The position numbers and the translations under genes were made by a program. Positions 1 to 11,019 of a stretch of DNA of 64,000 nucleotides are shown in pieces (positions within the stretch are counted from its first letter, which is position 1; each line of letters opens with the position of its first letter). The stretch is from Mytilus trossulus (taxonomy: Eukaryota; Mollusca; Bivalvia; Mytilida; Mytilidae), in contig NC_086378.1 of NCBI RefSeq assembly GCF_036588685.1, positions 15,789,578 through 15,853,577 of the forward strand, read 5' to 3'. The notes under the pieces are model-generated. The model ran no database searches, was not told the origin of the DNA, and saw nothing but the letters and a program-made list of their open reading frames with translations.

Positions 1-2360
1 CAGAATTACAAAACATGAAATACTTAAAGCGCTGCAAAATCTAAAAACTAACAGAGCATGCGACGAAGACAAACTGATTAATGAATATTTAAAAACATCC
101 GCTCATGTTCTTATAAACATGTATGTGAAAATTTTCAACCTAGTTTTGGACTCCGGAAAAATTCCCAAAACAATGGGTCCAAGGAAGGATAAAGCCTGTC
201 TACAAGAACAAAGGTAACAAACGCAACCTCAAAATATGCAGACTAATAACTATTGTGAGCTGTTTCGGAAAAGTTTTTACAGGGGTTTTAAATGAACCCC
301 GTAAAAAATTCTCAGGACAAACATCTTTCCTTAAAGAAAAGCATAATGGTTTCCGAGAAAAAAATGTCAACAATTGATTGCGCGTATCTCCTGAACTCTC
401 TTGAAGTTTTACAACACTAAAAAAAAAAGAAACTATTTTGCGCATTTATAGACTTTGAAAAGAACTTCGATACGGTTAATCGTTATATATTATGGTTTAA
501 AATATTGACGAACAATATAAAGGGGAACATGTTTAATACTATTTTTTGCATGTACCAGAATATGAAATTCAGCTTGAGCTATAATAGACAAATTTGTGAG
601 CCGTTCGCTTGTAAAATCGGTGTCCGACAAGGAGAAATCTATCACCTTTATTATGTTCTTTATACTTGAATGACATAGAAGACTGTCTCATCTCGGAAAA
701 TGTTTTAGTTTTGAACACAATACGTAAAGATAAAGACGAAAACCTTGGAACTTTAATAATTTTTTCATAATTCTCTACACAGATGACACTGTCATCATGA
801 CATAATCACCTGACCAACTGCAACATGCACTTAACAAATTTAAAAAGTATTGTGACACCTGGAAGATGTGAGTAAATGTTGCTAACAGGGAGAACAACAA
901 ACCCTCCACTTTTCCGATTCAACAACCATCTTATTGAAACTGTAAAAAACTTTAACTACTTAGGGATGATTTTTAGCAAAACAGGCAGCTTTACACAATG
1001 CAAACAACGTCTGAAAGGCAAATCAATAAGTGCAATGTACGTTTTTTTAAGGATGGGAAGAATTCACAATTATCAATTAAATGCAACGTACATTTATTTG
1101 ACTTACTGGTAAAACCTATTCTGCTATATGGATGCGAAATCTGGGGTTACGAAAACATAGATATACTAGAAAGAGTTCAAACTAACCTTTTAAGCTGATT
1201 TTATGTACCAGTCTTGTATTACAACTCCAGTTTCCGGTGCATGTCAAAACATAGAGGGAAACAAAATAGTGCATTTTTTTCTGAATTTTTTTCTGAACTC
1301 ACATTTTCCGTTTGATTATGGGTTTATGCTGAATTTAAACATATCTATAGACTTTGAAAAAGTCTTGCATCTTTTGGGGAATATCAATCCAGGAAATTGG
1401 AAGGACATCATGTTTACTGGAAGTGGTGCGGCCTAGTAAAAATAGCAAACAAAAAGTAGAAAAACAATGTTTTGACTTCAGTTTTACGTAACTTTTTATT
1501 TTTCGTTGCGAGACCCACTTTTTTTTCGATTAAATCACAATTTTACTTTAGTACATACATCATATACATGATATGAACATGATTTTTTTTTCTATGTAGC
1601 TTTTTTATTTTTTCATTTTTAAAGATCAGCTGTTTTGCATGTAAGCCCATGGAGCAGTCAATTACAAGACTGCAACCTTTACATCTTAAGCCATCTACTC
1701 AAAACGACTTCATTTATTGAGAATTGGGTAGATATCCCCTAGAAATAGATATAAAAACCAAAATTATATCTTATCGGACAAAGTTAATTTCCGGTAAAGA
1801 ACGTAAGCTCGCTGCTGTGATGTTTAGATACCTTTTCAGGTTGGCAAAATAAACAACATTTCGATTGCGATCGTTAGACAAGATGACAAAATTCGGTCAT
1901 TCCAAAACATATCGCCTAGCATTAAATCGATAATTTAACAAGGACTAGAAGATCAGTTTACACAGTCATGGTCAGAAAAGATAAACGATTCGCCTAAAAC
2001 CCTGAGTTATTGCACAAACAAGACATCACACAATAAAGAACATTACATTAACGTACTTGATGATAAAGATGTGATTAACCATAAACTGCCGATTGAAAAT
2101 GGTAGATAGCAAAACGTTCCCCGAGAACAGAGAAAGTGTATGTTGTGCAGAGTGGCTATAGGTGACGAATACCACTATGTAATGAAATGCAGCAGTCTCA
2201 TGACAGATAGAACATGACTTATTGACAAGAAATGCATAGCAAACTGTAGTGTTTTAAAATATAATGCTATTATGAATCAAAAACAGAAATCTAAACTTCG
2301 AAAATTGTGCCATTTTTTTAGAATTATAAATGACAAACTGGATTCTCTCCTGTCGGCTAT
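1..2360 (+). pseudogene. Decayed LINE (non-LTR retrotransposon) reverse transcriptase, 5' end outside window
   Basis: Translated piecewise on the plus strand, this reads as the reverse transcriptase and C-terminal region of a LINE. From base 5 there is a run resembling the finger region (KTNRACDEDKLINEYLK). At about 440-475 comes a decayed catalytic block (FIDFEK then FDTVN), at about 620 VRQGE, and at about 778-795 YTDDT, a variant of the FADD active site. The thumb region follows (NYLGMIF at 950, YGCEIWGYEN at 1128). After about 500 bases of unrelated or unrecognisable sequence (1200-1715), the C-terminal domain resumes (IDIKTKIISY), ending in a zinc-knuckle-like CMLC-HY-KC motif near 2140-2190. 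Many stops and frameshifts make it inactive. The clade is not certain; it resembles the mobile-element RTs annotated as jockey-like in bivalves. Confidence 0.85.
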
Positions 2361-3959
2361 TCTGATCATACCGTTGTAAGATAACTCGTATTTAATGCTT
2401 CCTTAACAAATGTATAATGCAATGTGATGTAAATTAATATGTTTATCTGTTTACCTTTGTTTAACTTAGGTAATACCAGAATATAATGATACATAAGAAA
2501 TACCTGATATTACCAAACGCGATGAATTGTTTGTCAAATAGTATAGACACAATTCTATAGTTGACAACACAATGTTGTTTAATAAATTTCCTTTTAATTT
2601 GTAATCGTGTTGGTGTTTTATTGACAAATTTCAAATTATCTATATAAAATTGTTTACAACAAGTTAAAATTGAAAAGGAATAGTAAGATTTTGCGTAGAA
2701 CATTAAATTGAGTATTAACATCAAAAGCATAAATCCCACCGTACCGATTCATTTGCACCAGACGTCAATTTTAATATTTTATTATGCAATGATTCTCAAG
2801 GAAATGTACTTGTGAACATCTATAATCTGATAAACGTTGAAACGCTTATATATTCAACATGGGACAAATAGTATAGCCATACTCAGACGAATACTTAGAC
2901 CATTAATATAGGTATATGTAGTTATCCATTCCTTACTCTAACATTACTTTTTTTCAATTATAGCAAATTTCTATAAAACAATATCCGTTGTCTCTCACGA
3001 GTGCCAAATTACTTTATGTTGTTTTCCTCAGATAATAAGGTGTCATCGTGCAGTCAAGTTATCCGCCCAGAGATAGGAATTACCAATTTGATTTATCCAG
3101 GATTAAAGAACATTCATTGATCTTCGATGACAACGAATAATAGTAGCAACTAGTACAAGTTGTTTGTCTTATTGCTGTCTCTTGGGTTTCTTGGCATTGT
3201 AAGTGTTTACTCTATTTGTGAGTGTTTGCTCCCTTAGAAGGTCCGCTTCTTTTATACACATATCGGTGATGTATTCAGTATTTTAGGTTCTTTTGATTGA
3301 ATAAATGATGTTTCTGGTTATTATCCATGTCACTTTCTTTTTTGATATTCAATTCTTTGACCAAAGCAAATTAAATGATTAACGAAACATATCCTGTCAA
3401 ATGTGATATGTAAATTGAGAATAACGCTGCAGTGTGACGTATTTGTTTATATATATTTATATACAAAAATTTCCACCACACAGATCAGATTATATTTTAA
3501 AAAAAAATTGCCAAATGTTGTTTCCAATCTTATGACCATTTTCTACTGTGTTTTCAGTACATTTGGTAGCATCTTCAAAATTAACTTTAGTTGATTTCAT
3601 TCCTTTGAAAAAAAAAATTATGGTATGTCTGTCACATAAAGTTTTGTACTTCTGATTTTTATTGCAAGTTAAGATATAAGTGTGAAGGACCTTTCATTCT
3701 TTTATATGTTATAACTGTTGACTGTGTATGATATGTATTGCATTTAAATATAGTGTGTATCAGTTTCAATAAAAAATATAATTCTAATTAGACTGAGACG
3801 TGGTGAATTGGACTTATTACTTACCAAATATTTGGTCAATTAAAGCTTTCATCTATGAGACCATGTACAACCATTGTGGTGCAATATTGTTATCATAAAC
3901 TAATCACACCATATTCTGGTATAAATTGATAAACAATACACAAGACTTATTTAATACCC
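2361..3959. other. No gene recognised
   Basis: AT-rich sequence with only short, unsupported open frames on both strands. I see no domain, splice-framed exon or clear terminal repeats here. Confidence 0.5.
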
Positions 3960-4215
3960 TACCTGTATGTTTCATAGTTAAACAATAAGGCGTGTCAAAA
4001 GCCAGTTGTGAGCCAAACGAGGAAAAGGTGTAGTCAATTTACAAAATATTTGCACATTCAAATGCGTATTTTCCACAGTCCATGTAGGAGTTGAAAATGC
4101 AAGATAAAGTATAAAAACAAAATGAAAGGAAAATTCAAACGGAAGTTCGTTATCAAACGGCAAAAACATAAGCTCAAACACATCAAACGAATGGGAAACA
4201 ACTGTCATATTCCTA
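3960..4215 (-). repeat. Interspersed repeat family R-D
   Basis: This copy of a short dispersed family reads on the minus strand. The family carries a central block that in plus-oriented copies reads TGACAGTTCTTGTCCATTCG, followed by a T-rich tail ending near TTTTACTTTTCAC. Further copies lie at 8090, 10290, 41673 and 39700 (+) and at 18145, 20290, 40245 and 46040 (-). It has no coding capacity. Confidence 0.65.
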
Positions 4216-4748
4216 ACTTAGTACAGGCGTTTCATTATATCAAAAAGTATGTATTCACACTGGTTGTATGACTTGCTAAACTACAGGCTCTAAAGAGCCT
4301 GTGTCGCTGACCTTGGTCTATGTGAAAATTATACATGAGTCATGATAAAATTGTGTTTTGGTGATGGTGATGTGTTTGATGATCTTACTTTACTTCACTG
4401 CACATTCTTTTTCCTTACAATTGTCTGTATCTATAATGAACTTGGCCCAATAGTTTCAGAGGAAGAGATTGTTGTAAAATATTACAAAATTTTACGAAAA
4501 GTTGTTAAAAATTGCCTACAAAGGGCAATAACTCCTAAAGGGGTCAAAAGATCATTTTGTTATTGTTGACTTATGTGTAGATCTTACTTCGTTGAATATT
4601 ATTGCTGTTTACAGTTAATCTATATCTATAATAGTATTTAAGATAATAACCAAAAACGACAAAATTTCCTTAAAATTACCAATAAAGGGGTAGCACCCAA
4701 ACAACAGGTTGTCCGATTCATCTGAAAATATCAGGGCAGATATATCTT

Positions 4749-5048
4749 AGATATAGGAAGATGTGGTGTGAGTGCCAATGAGACAACTCTCCATCCAAAT
4801 AACAATTTAAAAATTAAACCATTATAGGTTAAAGTACGGCCTTCAACACGGAGCCTTGGCTCACACCGAACAACAAGCTATAAAGGGCCCCAAAATTACT
4901 AGTGTAAAACCATTCAAACGGGAAAACCAACGGTCTAATCTATATAAACAAAACGAGAAACGAGAAACACGTATATATTACATAAACAAACGACAACTAC
5001 TGTACATCAGATTCCTGACTTAGGACAGGTGCAAACATTTGCAGCGGG
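4749..5048 (+). mobile_element. SINE-like retroposon with 11-bp target-site duplication
   Basis: A 300-bp insertion interrupts the surrounding repeat. AGATATATCTT occurs immediately before it (4738-4748) and immediately after it (5049-5059), a length typical of retroposition. The body has the hallmark runs GAGTGCCAATGAGACAACTC and CCATTCAAACGGGAAAA. Related copies lie at 29385 and 34660 (+) and at 20640 and 29600 (-). I did not identify a certain tRNA-derived head, so SINE is the best guess rather than a proof. Confidence 0.7.
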
Positions 5049-5351
5049 AGATATATCTTGACTTTATAAACAATTTCAACCCTGTCAGGTTTGCTCTTAC
5101 TACTTTGGGTTTAGAGTTATAAGCCAAAATCAATATTTTACCCCGATGCTTTATTTTTATCCATGACGGCCATCTTCGTAGGCTGGCCGGGTCAACGGAC
5201 ACATTTCCTAAACTACATACCCAAATGATAATGGTAGACAAGTTAGGTTAAATTTGAATTAGGAGTTACAGAGAAGAAGATTTGTGAAAAAGATTTCAAA
5301 AATTTACCAAAAATTGTTGAAAAATTACTATTAAGGGCATTAACTCCTTAA

Positions 5352-5942
5352 GGTGGTATGGATTCTTTCGCCATGTTGGATTGTAAAAAACAGAGAATCT
5401 AAGGTCAATATTTTCTATCAAGTTAGCAAAATTTGATGCAGGAATGCAGAATTTAATGTGAATTTTCATTTAAAAGATCTAATTTATAAGAATATAACTT
5501 AGAAATATTAATATTTTTACAAGTGTAGATTAATTTTGGTTGTTTTTGAATATTTTTCAAATTGGCATTTTAAGGGGAGGTAACTCTATAACAGTGCATT
5601 TTCTGAAGGACTCTACATGAAATTTTCCTATTTTGTCTTTTAGCCGGAAAAAACGTACGGTGACCCTATCTTTCCTTATGATATTCTCAAAGCATTGTCT
5701 GAAAGCAATCTTTTCCTAATTTATTTTACAATTCTATCATTTTGTTTAGTTTTTATTCACAAAATGGTGTTTTTTCCTGTATAATCCATACAAAATTTGT
5801 CATTTTGTCACAACCTGTAGCTTGAGAAAATGCACGGTGACCTATCATTTTCCTAATATTTTTGATCATGTATCAATAGATACTACATTTTGACAAAGTA
5901 TGAACAAATTCTATCATTTTTATTTTAGACTCCCATACCACC
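5352..5942. mobile_element. MITE with TTAA target duplication
   Basis: A 591-bp non-coding insertion is bounded by TTAA at 5348-5351 and 5943-5946. Its ends are inverted: GGTGGTATGG at the left and CCATACCACC at the right. The flanks rejoin into the interrupted host repeat (...GGCATTAACTCC-TTAA-GGGGTGAATTG). TTAA targets are typical of the piggyBac and Kolobok superfamilies; the sequence alone does not decide between them. Confidence 0.8.
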
Positions 5943-6424
5943 TTAAGGGGTGAATTGACCATTTTTATCATGTTGCCGTATTTGTAGATCTTACTTTACT
6001 GAACAGTATTGCTGTTCACAGTTTACCTCTATCTATAATAATATTCAAGATAATAACCGAAAATGGTAAAATTTTCTTAAAATTACCAATTTAGGGGCAG
6101 CAACCCAACAACGGGTTCTCCGATTCATCTGATTTGCTCTTAATGCTTTGTTTTCAGAGATATAAGCCAAAATCTATAATTAACCCCTATGTTCTATGTT
6201 CAGCCATGGCGGCCATCTTGGTTGGTTGGCTGGGTCACCGGACATATTTTATAAAATAGATACCCCAATGATGATTGTGGACAAGTTTGGTTTAATTTGG
6301 CCTAGTAGTTTATGAGGAGAATATTTTTGTAAAAATTAACGACGACGGACATCGTACGCAAAGTGATGAGAAAATCTCAACTGGGCCGTGGGGACAGATG
6401 AGCTAAAAAGAGGCTTTAGATACA

Positions 6425-6860
6425 AGATGGACATTCATAAATTGTAGAATAAAGCATTACTTCGCCATGTCTAAAAAAATAAAAATAAACAATACTACTC
6501 AAACTACAACATAGAAAACCAAAGCCTAAGCAACTACAAAAAACCATCCAGGGTAATCTCAGGTACTCCGGCTGGGTAAGACAATCCTTCTGAACATGGT
6601 TCAGTCGTGTTGCTTATAATAGTTCTAACCTGGTATTAAGTTCAGAGCGACAGTCAAACTCCTTAATCGAAAATAAACTGACAACGCCATGGCTAAAAAA
6701 TAAAAGATAAACAGACAAAAAATATTACAAAAGACACAACACAGAAAACTACAGACTACGCAACCCGAACACCACCAAAAACTGGGTGTGATATCAGGTG
6801 CTCCGGAAAAGTTAGCAGATCCTGCTCCGCATGTGGCACTCGTCGTGTTGCAATTTTGTT
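6425..6860 (-). repeat. Dispersed repeat family R-B, two partial copies
   Basis: Two adjacent copies (about 6425-6620 and 6640-6860) share blocks such as CTGACAACGCCATGGCTAAA and CAGGTGCTCCGGAA. The same family recurs at 21140-21390 and 36290-36535. In all three places it lies directly next to a minus-strand R-C retroelement fragment, suggesting it is that element's 3' non-coding part. Confidence 0.65.
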
Positions 6861-6864
6861 AGAA

Positions 6865-7325
6865 ACCATCATCTGTGAAACGGTTGAGCAATAACAGTCA
6901 ACCAACTCGTGATGGCGTCCGTAAAGTTTACAAAGGGATGGTTTTAACTCACCATAGCTCTTGGTGTAATAGCTTCGTTGTGAGTAGCAACACTATTTCG
7001 AGGAAATCATGATAGGGAATTCAAGCCCTGGAATATTGTATTAATTGGGATGTATATACTTCGTATGCAGAAATGTTTCATTATAGACATGTCAAGTTCA
7101 AAATTGGCAAGCTGCAATAATAAATTTATTGTCTTGAAGTTTGTTTCCAATTGACCAGAATTGGGTTTTTTAGATGTAGGTCAAGATATGACACAAGCTT
7201 AACTGTATCTGTTGAATCCTTTATCTCAAAATCAATTAGATATAAATTTAAAATGTGTTAAATATAGTCACATTTTTTGAAATTTGCAGTGAGAGAACAT
7301 CATCTTCATTGAAGACGATTAAGTG
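6865..7325 (-). pseudogene. Retroelement C-terminal fragment (family R-C)
   Basis: A decayed minus-strand copy of the same coding block seen more clearly at 21440-21769 and 18620-19130. Family hallmarks are a FNFPIVNFPF-type stretch, a YGVYISQLIRY-type stretch and a later FYGRHHELVD-type stretch. In this copy they are broken by substitutions. I read it as the C-terminal region of a reverse-transcriptase-bearing element, possibly Penelope-like; the class is uncertain. Confidence 0.55.
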
Positions 7326-7467
7326 AAAGGATACCATAATATTCTGTATGAAGAAACACGTGAATGGCGATTGTTTGGAGAAACCTCACCCTCTTACTTG
7401 TATGACAGTCGAATGCATTTCTGTGATATTCAATGTCACTATGTGAACAACACAAACATACATAATA

Positions 7468-7686
7468 CTGTAAACCAACTTATTTTCGCGAGCGATTTAT
7501 TTTTGCGACTTTCGCGAGTAGAAAATTATCTCGAATATAAATCGTCGCGAATATGTCAATCTTTGATCTTTCCTTAATAAACTTCATCAAGTCAATCAGA
7601 TAATCGCGAAATTAAATAGCCGCGAAGTGATCAAGAAGGGGGAAAAACGCGAAATAAAGTACCCGCGAAAATAAGTTGGTTCACAG
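7468..7686. mobile_element. CG-rich MITE with TA target duplication
   Basis: A 219-bp element has ends CTGTAAACCAACTTATTTTC and the near-perfect inverse at 7667-7686. It is flanked by TA (7466-7467 and 7687-7688), the Tc1/mariner signature. The interior is packed with CGCGA and TCGCG motifs, unlike the AT-rich surroundings. Non-coding. Confidence 0.75.
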
Positions 7687-7773
7687 TAAGTAAACATGTT
7701 AACAAGAGAGTTACAGCAGTCAACATTGTGACTATTTGGACGTTTCGTCCCCGAGGGTATCACCAGCCCAGTA

Positions 7774-7793
7774 GTCAGCACTTCGGTGTTGAC
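7774..7793 (+). other. Conserved stem-loop in retrozyme unit
   Basis: Eight base pairs (GTCAGCAC with GTGTTGAC, one G-U) close a TTCG loop in the C(UUCG)G context of very stable tetraloops. The same stem recurs in the array at 42657-42676 and 43158-43177 with a different four-base loop (AAAA on the plus strand). Confidence 0.7.
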
Positions 7794-7982
7794 ATGAATA
7801 TCAATTATATGGTCATTTTTATAAATTTTCTGTTTACAAAACTTTTTATTATTCGAAAAACTAAGGATTTTCTTACCCCAGGAGTAGATTACCTTAGCCG
7901 TTTTTGGCACAACTTTTTGGAATTTTGGTTCCTCAATGCTCTTCAACTTTGTATTTGTTTGGTTTTTTAACTATTGTGATCT

Positions 7983-8028
7983 GAGCGTCACTGATGAGTC
8001 TTATGTAGACGAAACGCGCGTCTGGCGT
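7983..8028 (+). ncRNA. Type I hammerhead ribozyme, core intact
   Basis: The conserved core is complete: CTGATGA (7991-7997), stem II GTCT/AGAC, then GAAA (8011-8014). Stem III is ACGC paired with GCGT with essentially no loop, and the cleavage triplet is GTC (8020-8022). Stem I pairs GCGTCA (7985-7990) with TGGCGT (8023-8028), using G-U pairs. Predicted self-cleavage is after C8022. A very short stem III is typical of mobile-element hammerheads that work best as dimers. Confidence 0.85.
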
Positions 8029-8089
8029 ATAAAATTATAATCCTGGTACTTTTGATAACTATTATTAATTGTGACTGTTTATTTAACGC

Positions 8090-8330
8090 ATAATGCAAAT
8101 GTAGCGGAATTTGATGAGACTGTTATTAAAGTGAGAGGGTCAGCGCTATAGAACCAGGTTTAATCCACCATTTTCTGCATTTGAAAATGCCTGTACCAAG
8201 TAAGGAATATGACAGTTCTTGTCCATTCGTTTCTGATGCGTTTTGTTATTTGATTTTGCCATGTGATTATGGACTTTCCAAATAGATTTTCCTCTGAGTT
8301 CAGTTTTTTTATGAGTTTACTTTTTACACA
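8090..8330 (+). repeat. Interspersed repeat family R-D
   Basis: Nearly the same as the copy at 41673-41885: a GAATTTGATG-like start, GCGCTATAGAACCAGGTTTA, then a TGACAGTTCTTGTCCATTCG block and a TTTTGCCATGTGATTATGGA block. Non-coding. Confidence 0.7.
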
Positions 8331-8439
8331 CAAATCATATCAAGGAAAAATGGAATACAAGAATACAAAATATTGCCAAAGCATAACACAATTGCGGGAT
8401 GTTAAGAACCGAGCCACTACGAATGTGTCCTCAGTACAC

Positions 8440-8706
8440 GGATGCTTCATCCGCACTATCATTTTCTATGTTCAGAGGACCTTGAAAATATGGAAAAATC
8501 TTTAATAAGGCATTAAAGTTATAAAGATCATATCCTAGAGAACATTTATATCAAATTTTAGGTTGCTTGGACTTCAACTTCATAAAAAACTACCTTGTCC
8601 AAAAAGTTTAACGAAAACTTTAAACTGAAGCGGAACGAACAATCGGACGGAAGAACGAACGAACACACAGACTAAAAAACATATTGCCCATAAATAGGGC
8701 ATACAA
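8440..8706 (+). repeat. Dispersed bivalve-type repeat tail
   Basis: The sequence ends in a GAACGAACGAACACACAG stretch followed by CCATAAATAGGGCATA. I recognise this as the tail of a common non-coding bivalve repeat. No second copy was located in the window. Confidence 0.4.
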
Positions 8707-10289
8707 AATGACTAAACAGTTAAGGTTATTATTGCATATGCCTTTTTTTCATGTTTCATTTGTTAAATGGGTCACGTGTTGTTCAATTAACATTTATGTG
8801 TTTTGTTACTATTTTGAGAAATTGATTGGACGTTAGTATTTATTAAATAATATTGACGCCATGTTAATAAACAAAAGTTACACCGCATTAATATCATTTT
8901 AAAAACTTGCTCTATTAGCACGAAAATTATGTAATATATTAAATAAGGACTTTCACTCAGTCGATACGTTATATATGGAACAGTTTTCTCATATTGTGCC
9001 TCGTACTTTCTTCTCAATCAATATAATCTGACTGATTCTATATTTTACGTCTGACTTCGTCAAAAGTGCATGATTGATAATCACTTGTAAAGACAAATTA
9101 AAATAAACGTTATTAAAATGAGGAACAACATCAGTACCTAGACTCATTACTTCAGATATTATTTGCATAGTTGCTAATAATCGAGACGTTGTTTGACATA
9201 ACCCTGGTTTGCCACATATATGTTCAGTGACTGATTACGTTTCTTTCAGTCCGTTATCAGCTGCAAGCTCTTAGGTACCGAATAAGTTGCATAATGCATA
9301 TCACTTTTACATGTGAAGTTGGTATAGTTCAACAAATGGGGGAAAATTGATAATTTCAAAATTAAATTATTCTCGTTTGCAAAGATTCTGTTACAGAGAT
9401 AACTGCGTATGTTAAATTCGATGTATAAGCAGTGAGATTGACGAAACCTTGTCTGTTCTTTTTATTTGCTAGTACCTGAAGATATCTGAATGCAATCCAA
9501 TAAGAAAAAATAAGATTGTATATGGAAAGAATATCATCCAATATGGAGATTTGATAAACAAGGATTAAGTTTGTTGCGGGAAAAAACCCCTTACTAATGC
9601 TAATTCTTTTCTTGAAACGTTCCTAATAAAGGAGGTGAATACATAATTTTATATATATACAACTATTTTATTGGTGTTGGTGTTGCTAGACGACGGACAT
9701 AAATAATAGTCACAAAAAAACGAGTGATGGTATGTTGCATAAACATATCTCAATAACTTAAACAAATATCGTAATTATCAATTTGATATTGTGTACATTT
9801 TTTATAGCGGAGTTAGTTTCAAAAACTCTGATTGGCATACGTTGCTTGGTCGTCTATATGTTGTTTGTTGATATCTGAAACAAAATTATAATAATACTAA
9901 TTAAAATATCAAACTAGCACTGTGATAGAACTTATAAACAAGATATGCATACAGACGGAAGGATGGACGAACTGGAATAAGTCTTTCATTTTTGCTAATG
10001 TGCTTTGTCTATATTCCTTTTTATGTTTCTTTGAAACATATATGATGGCTAACTGTACATCCCGTCATTATATAATTGTACTATGCTTTAATTGTGTATT
10101 CTTTTCTTGTATCGTTTTTAATAAAATTTGTGGTCTAAATTGTTTGCTTCTGTGTTATACATATTTATTTATTGTTTTTTTATAGTGATTAAGATTCTAA
10201 TACAATGTTGACTGCTGTTACCCTATTTTTGACACTTTTACCTAGCTAATATAGTATTATGTTTGTTTGTTTTGTTTACTCATCGTTGT
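8707..10289. other. No gene; one weak retroelement remnant
   Basis: About 9225-9475 resembles 47100-47335 (both contain GATAATTTCAAAATTAAA and a GTGAAGTTGGTAT block). It is probably an old minus-strand R-C type fragment. The rest is AT-rich with no recognised feature. Confidence 0.4.
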
Positions 10290-10525
10290 CAATATAATGA
10301 AATTTGATGCGACAGTCATACAAATGAGAGGTTTAGTTAGCTTTAAAACCAGGTTAAATCCACCTTTGGGTGCATAAGAAAATACCTGTACTAATTCCAG
10401 ACTATGACAGTTGTAATTTATACGTTTGATGTGTTTGAGTTTTTAATATTGCCATTTGAATTGGAAATTTCCTTTATGGAAGTTCCTCAAAGTTCAGTGT
10501 TTTTGTGATTTTAATTTTCAAAATG
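10290..10525 (+). repeat. Interspersed repeat family R-D, diverged
   Basis: Diverged plus-strand copy aligned by AACCAGGTTAAATCCACC, AAAATACCTGTAC and TTGTGATTTTA blocks. It is older than the copies at 8090 and 41673. Confidence 0.55.
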
Positions 10526-11019
10526 ATAATTTATTAATAATGAAGTTAGGCGTAAAACCAAGATGCATAATATCTTCGCTTTTGCAGTATATTCGTTTGG
10601 GAGGCTACATGTTTAACATTAAATAACTTATTATTTTTTAATCGACATGGTTCTTGTCACTATCAGATAGTAGATATTTTGCCCGTCACCTTATAAACAG
10701 TTGTCTCACATATCTAGTGTCGGGCACTCCTGTGGCGAAATAAAATGGCAACCTCATTTGTCGTTATGTTTTCAATTATAACATTCTTATGATAAAATCA
10801 TCCAAATACTATGCATATTTCAGGCATACGTAAGTTTGGAATTGGCCAACACTTATGGTGAATTGTTTTCCATTGTGTCAAAACCGCCATTAATCTTATA
10901 GAATTAGCTTCCTATATTTGAGATGTGTGCTATCTTTACAAAAAGGTCAAGCAAGTTACCTTGTATATGACTGGTATATTTAGAACGTTATGACTACCTT
11001 CTGTTGAGAATTTTCATTA

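Larger units (their letters stand above)
4275..6425 (+). repeat. Bivalve-type dispersed repeat, two tandem units, twice interrupted
   Basis: The block starts near GGCTCTAAAGAGCCTGTGTC and ends near GACAGATGAGCTAAAAAG. Two similar units are recognisable: 4609-4737 resembles 6005-6135, and 5095-5250 resembles 6145-6300 (both include GGCCATCTT and a TGGCCGGGTCA or TGGCTGGGTCA stretch). Removing the two inserted elements described separately leaves a period of about 490 bp. Non-coding. Confidence 0.7.
7738..8058 (+). mobile_element. Retrozyme-like unit (hammerhead-bearing non-autonomous retroelement)
   Basis: A single unit of the family that forms a tandem array at 42.1-43.4 kb on the other strand. 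In order it contains a stem-loop (7774-7793, loop TTCG), a conserved middle part ending TTGGTTCCTCAATGCTCTTC, and a hammerhead ribozyme at 7983-8028. It has no open reading frame. Retrozymes are known in plants and several animals as short non-coding elements that circulate as circular RNA; the assignment here rests on the ribozyme and the repeat structure. Confidence 0.7.
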
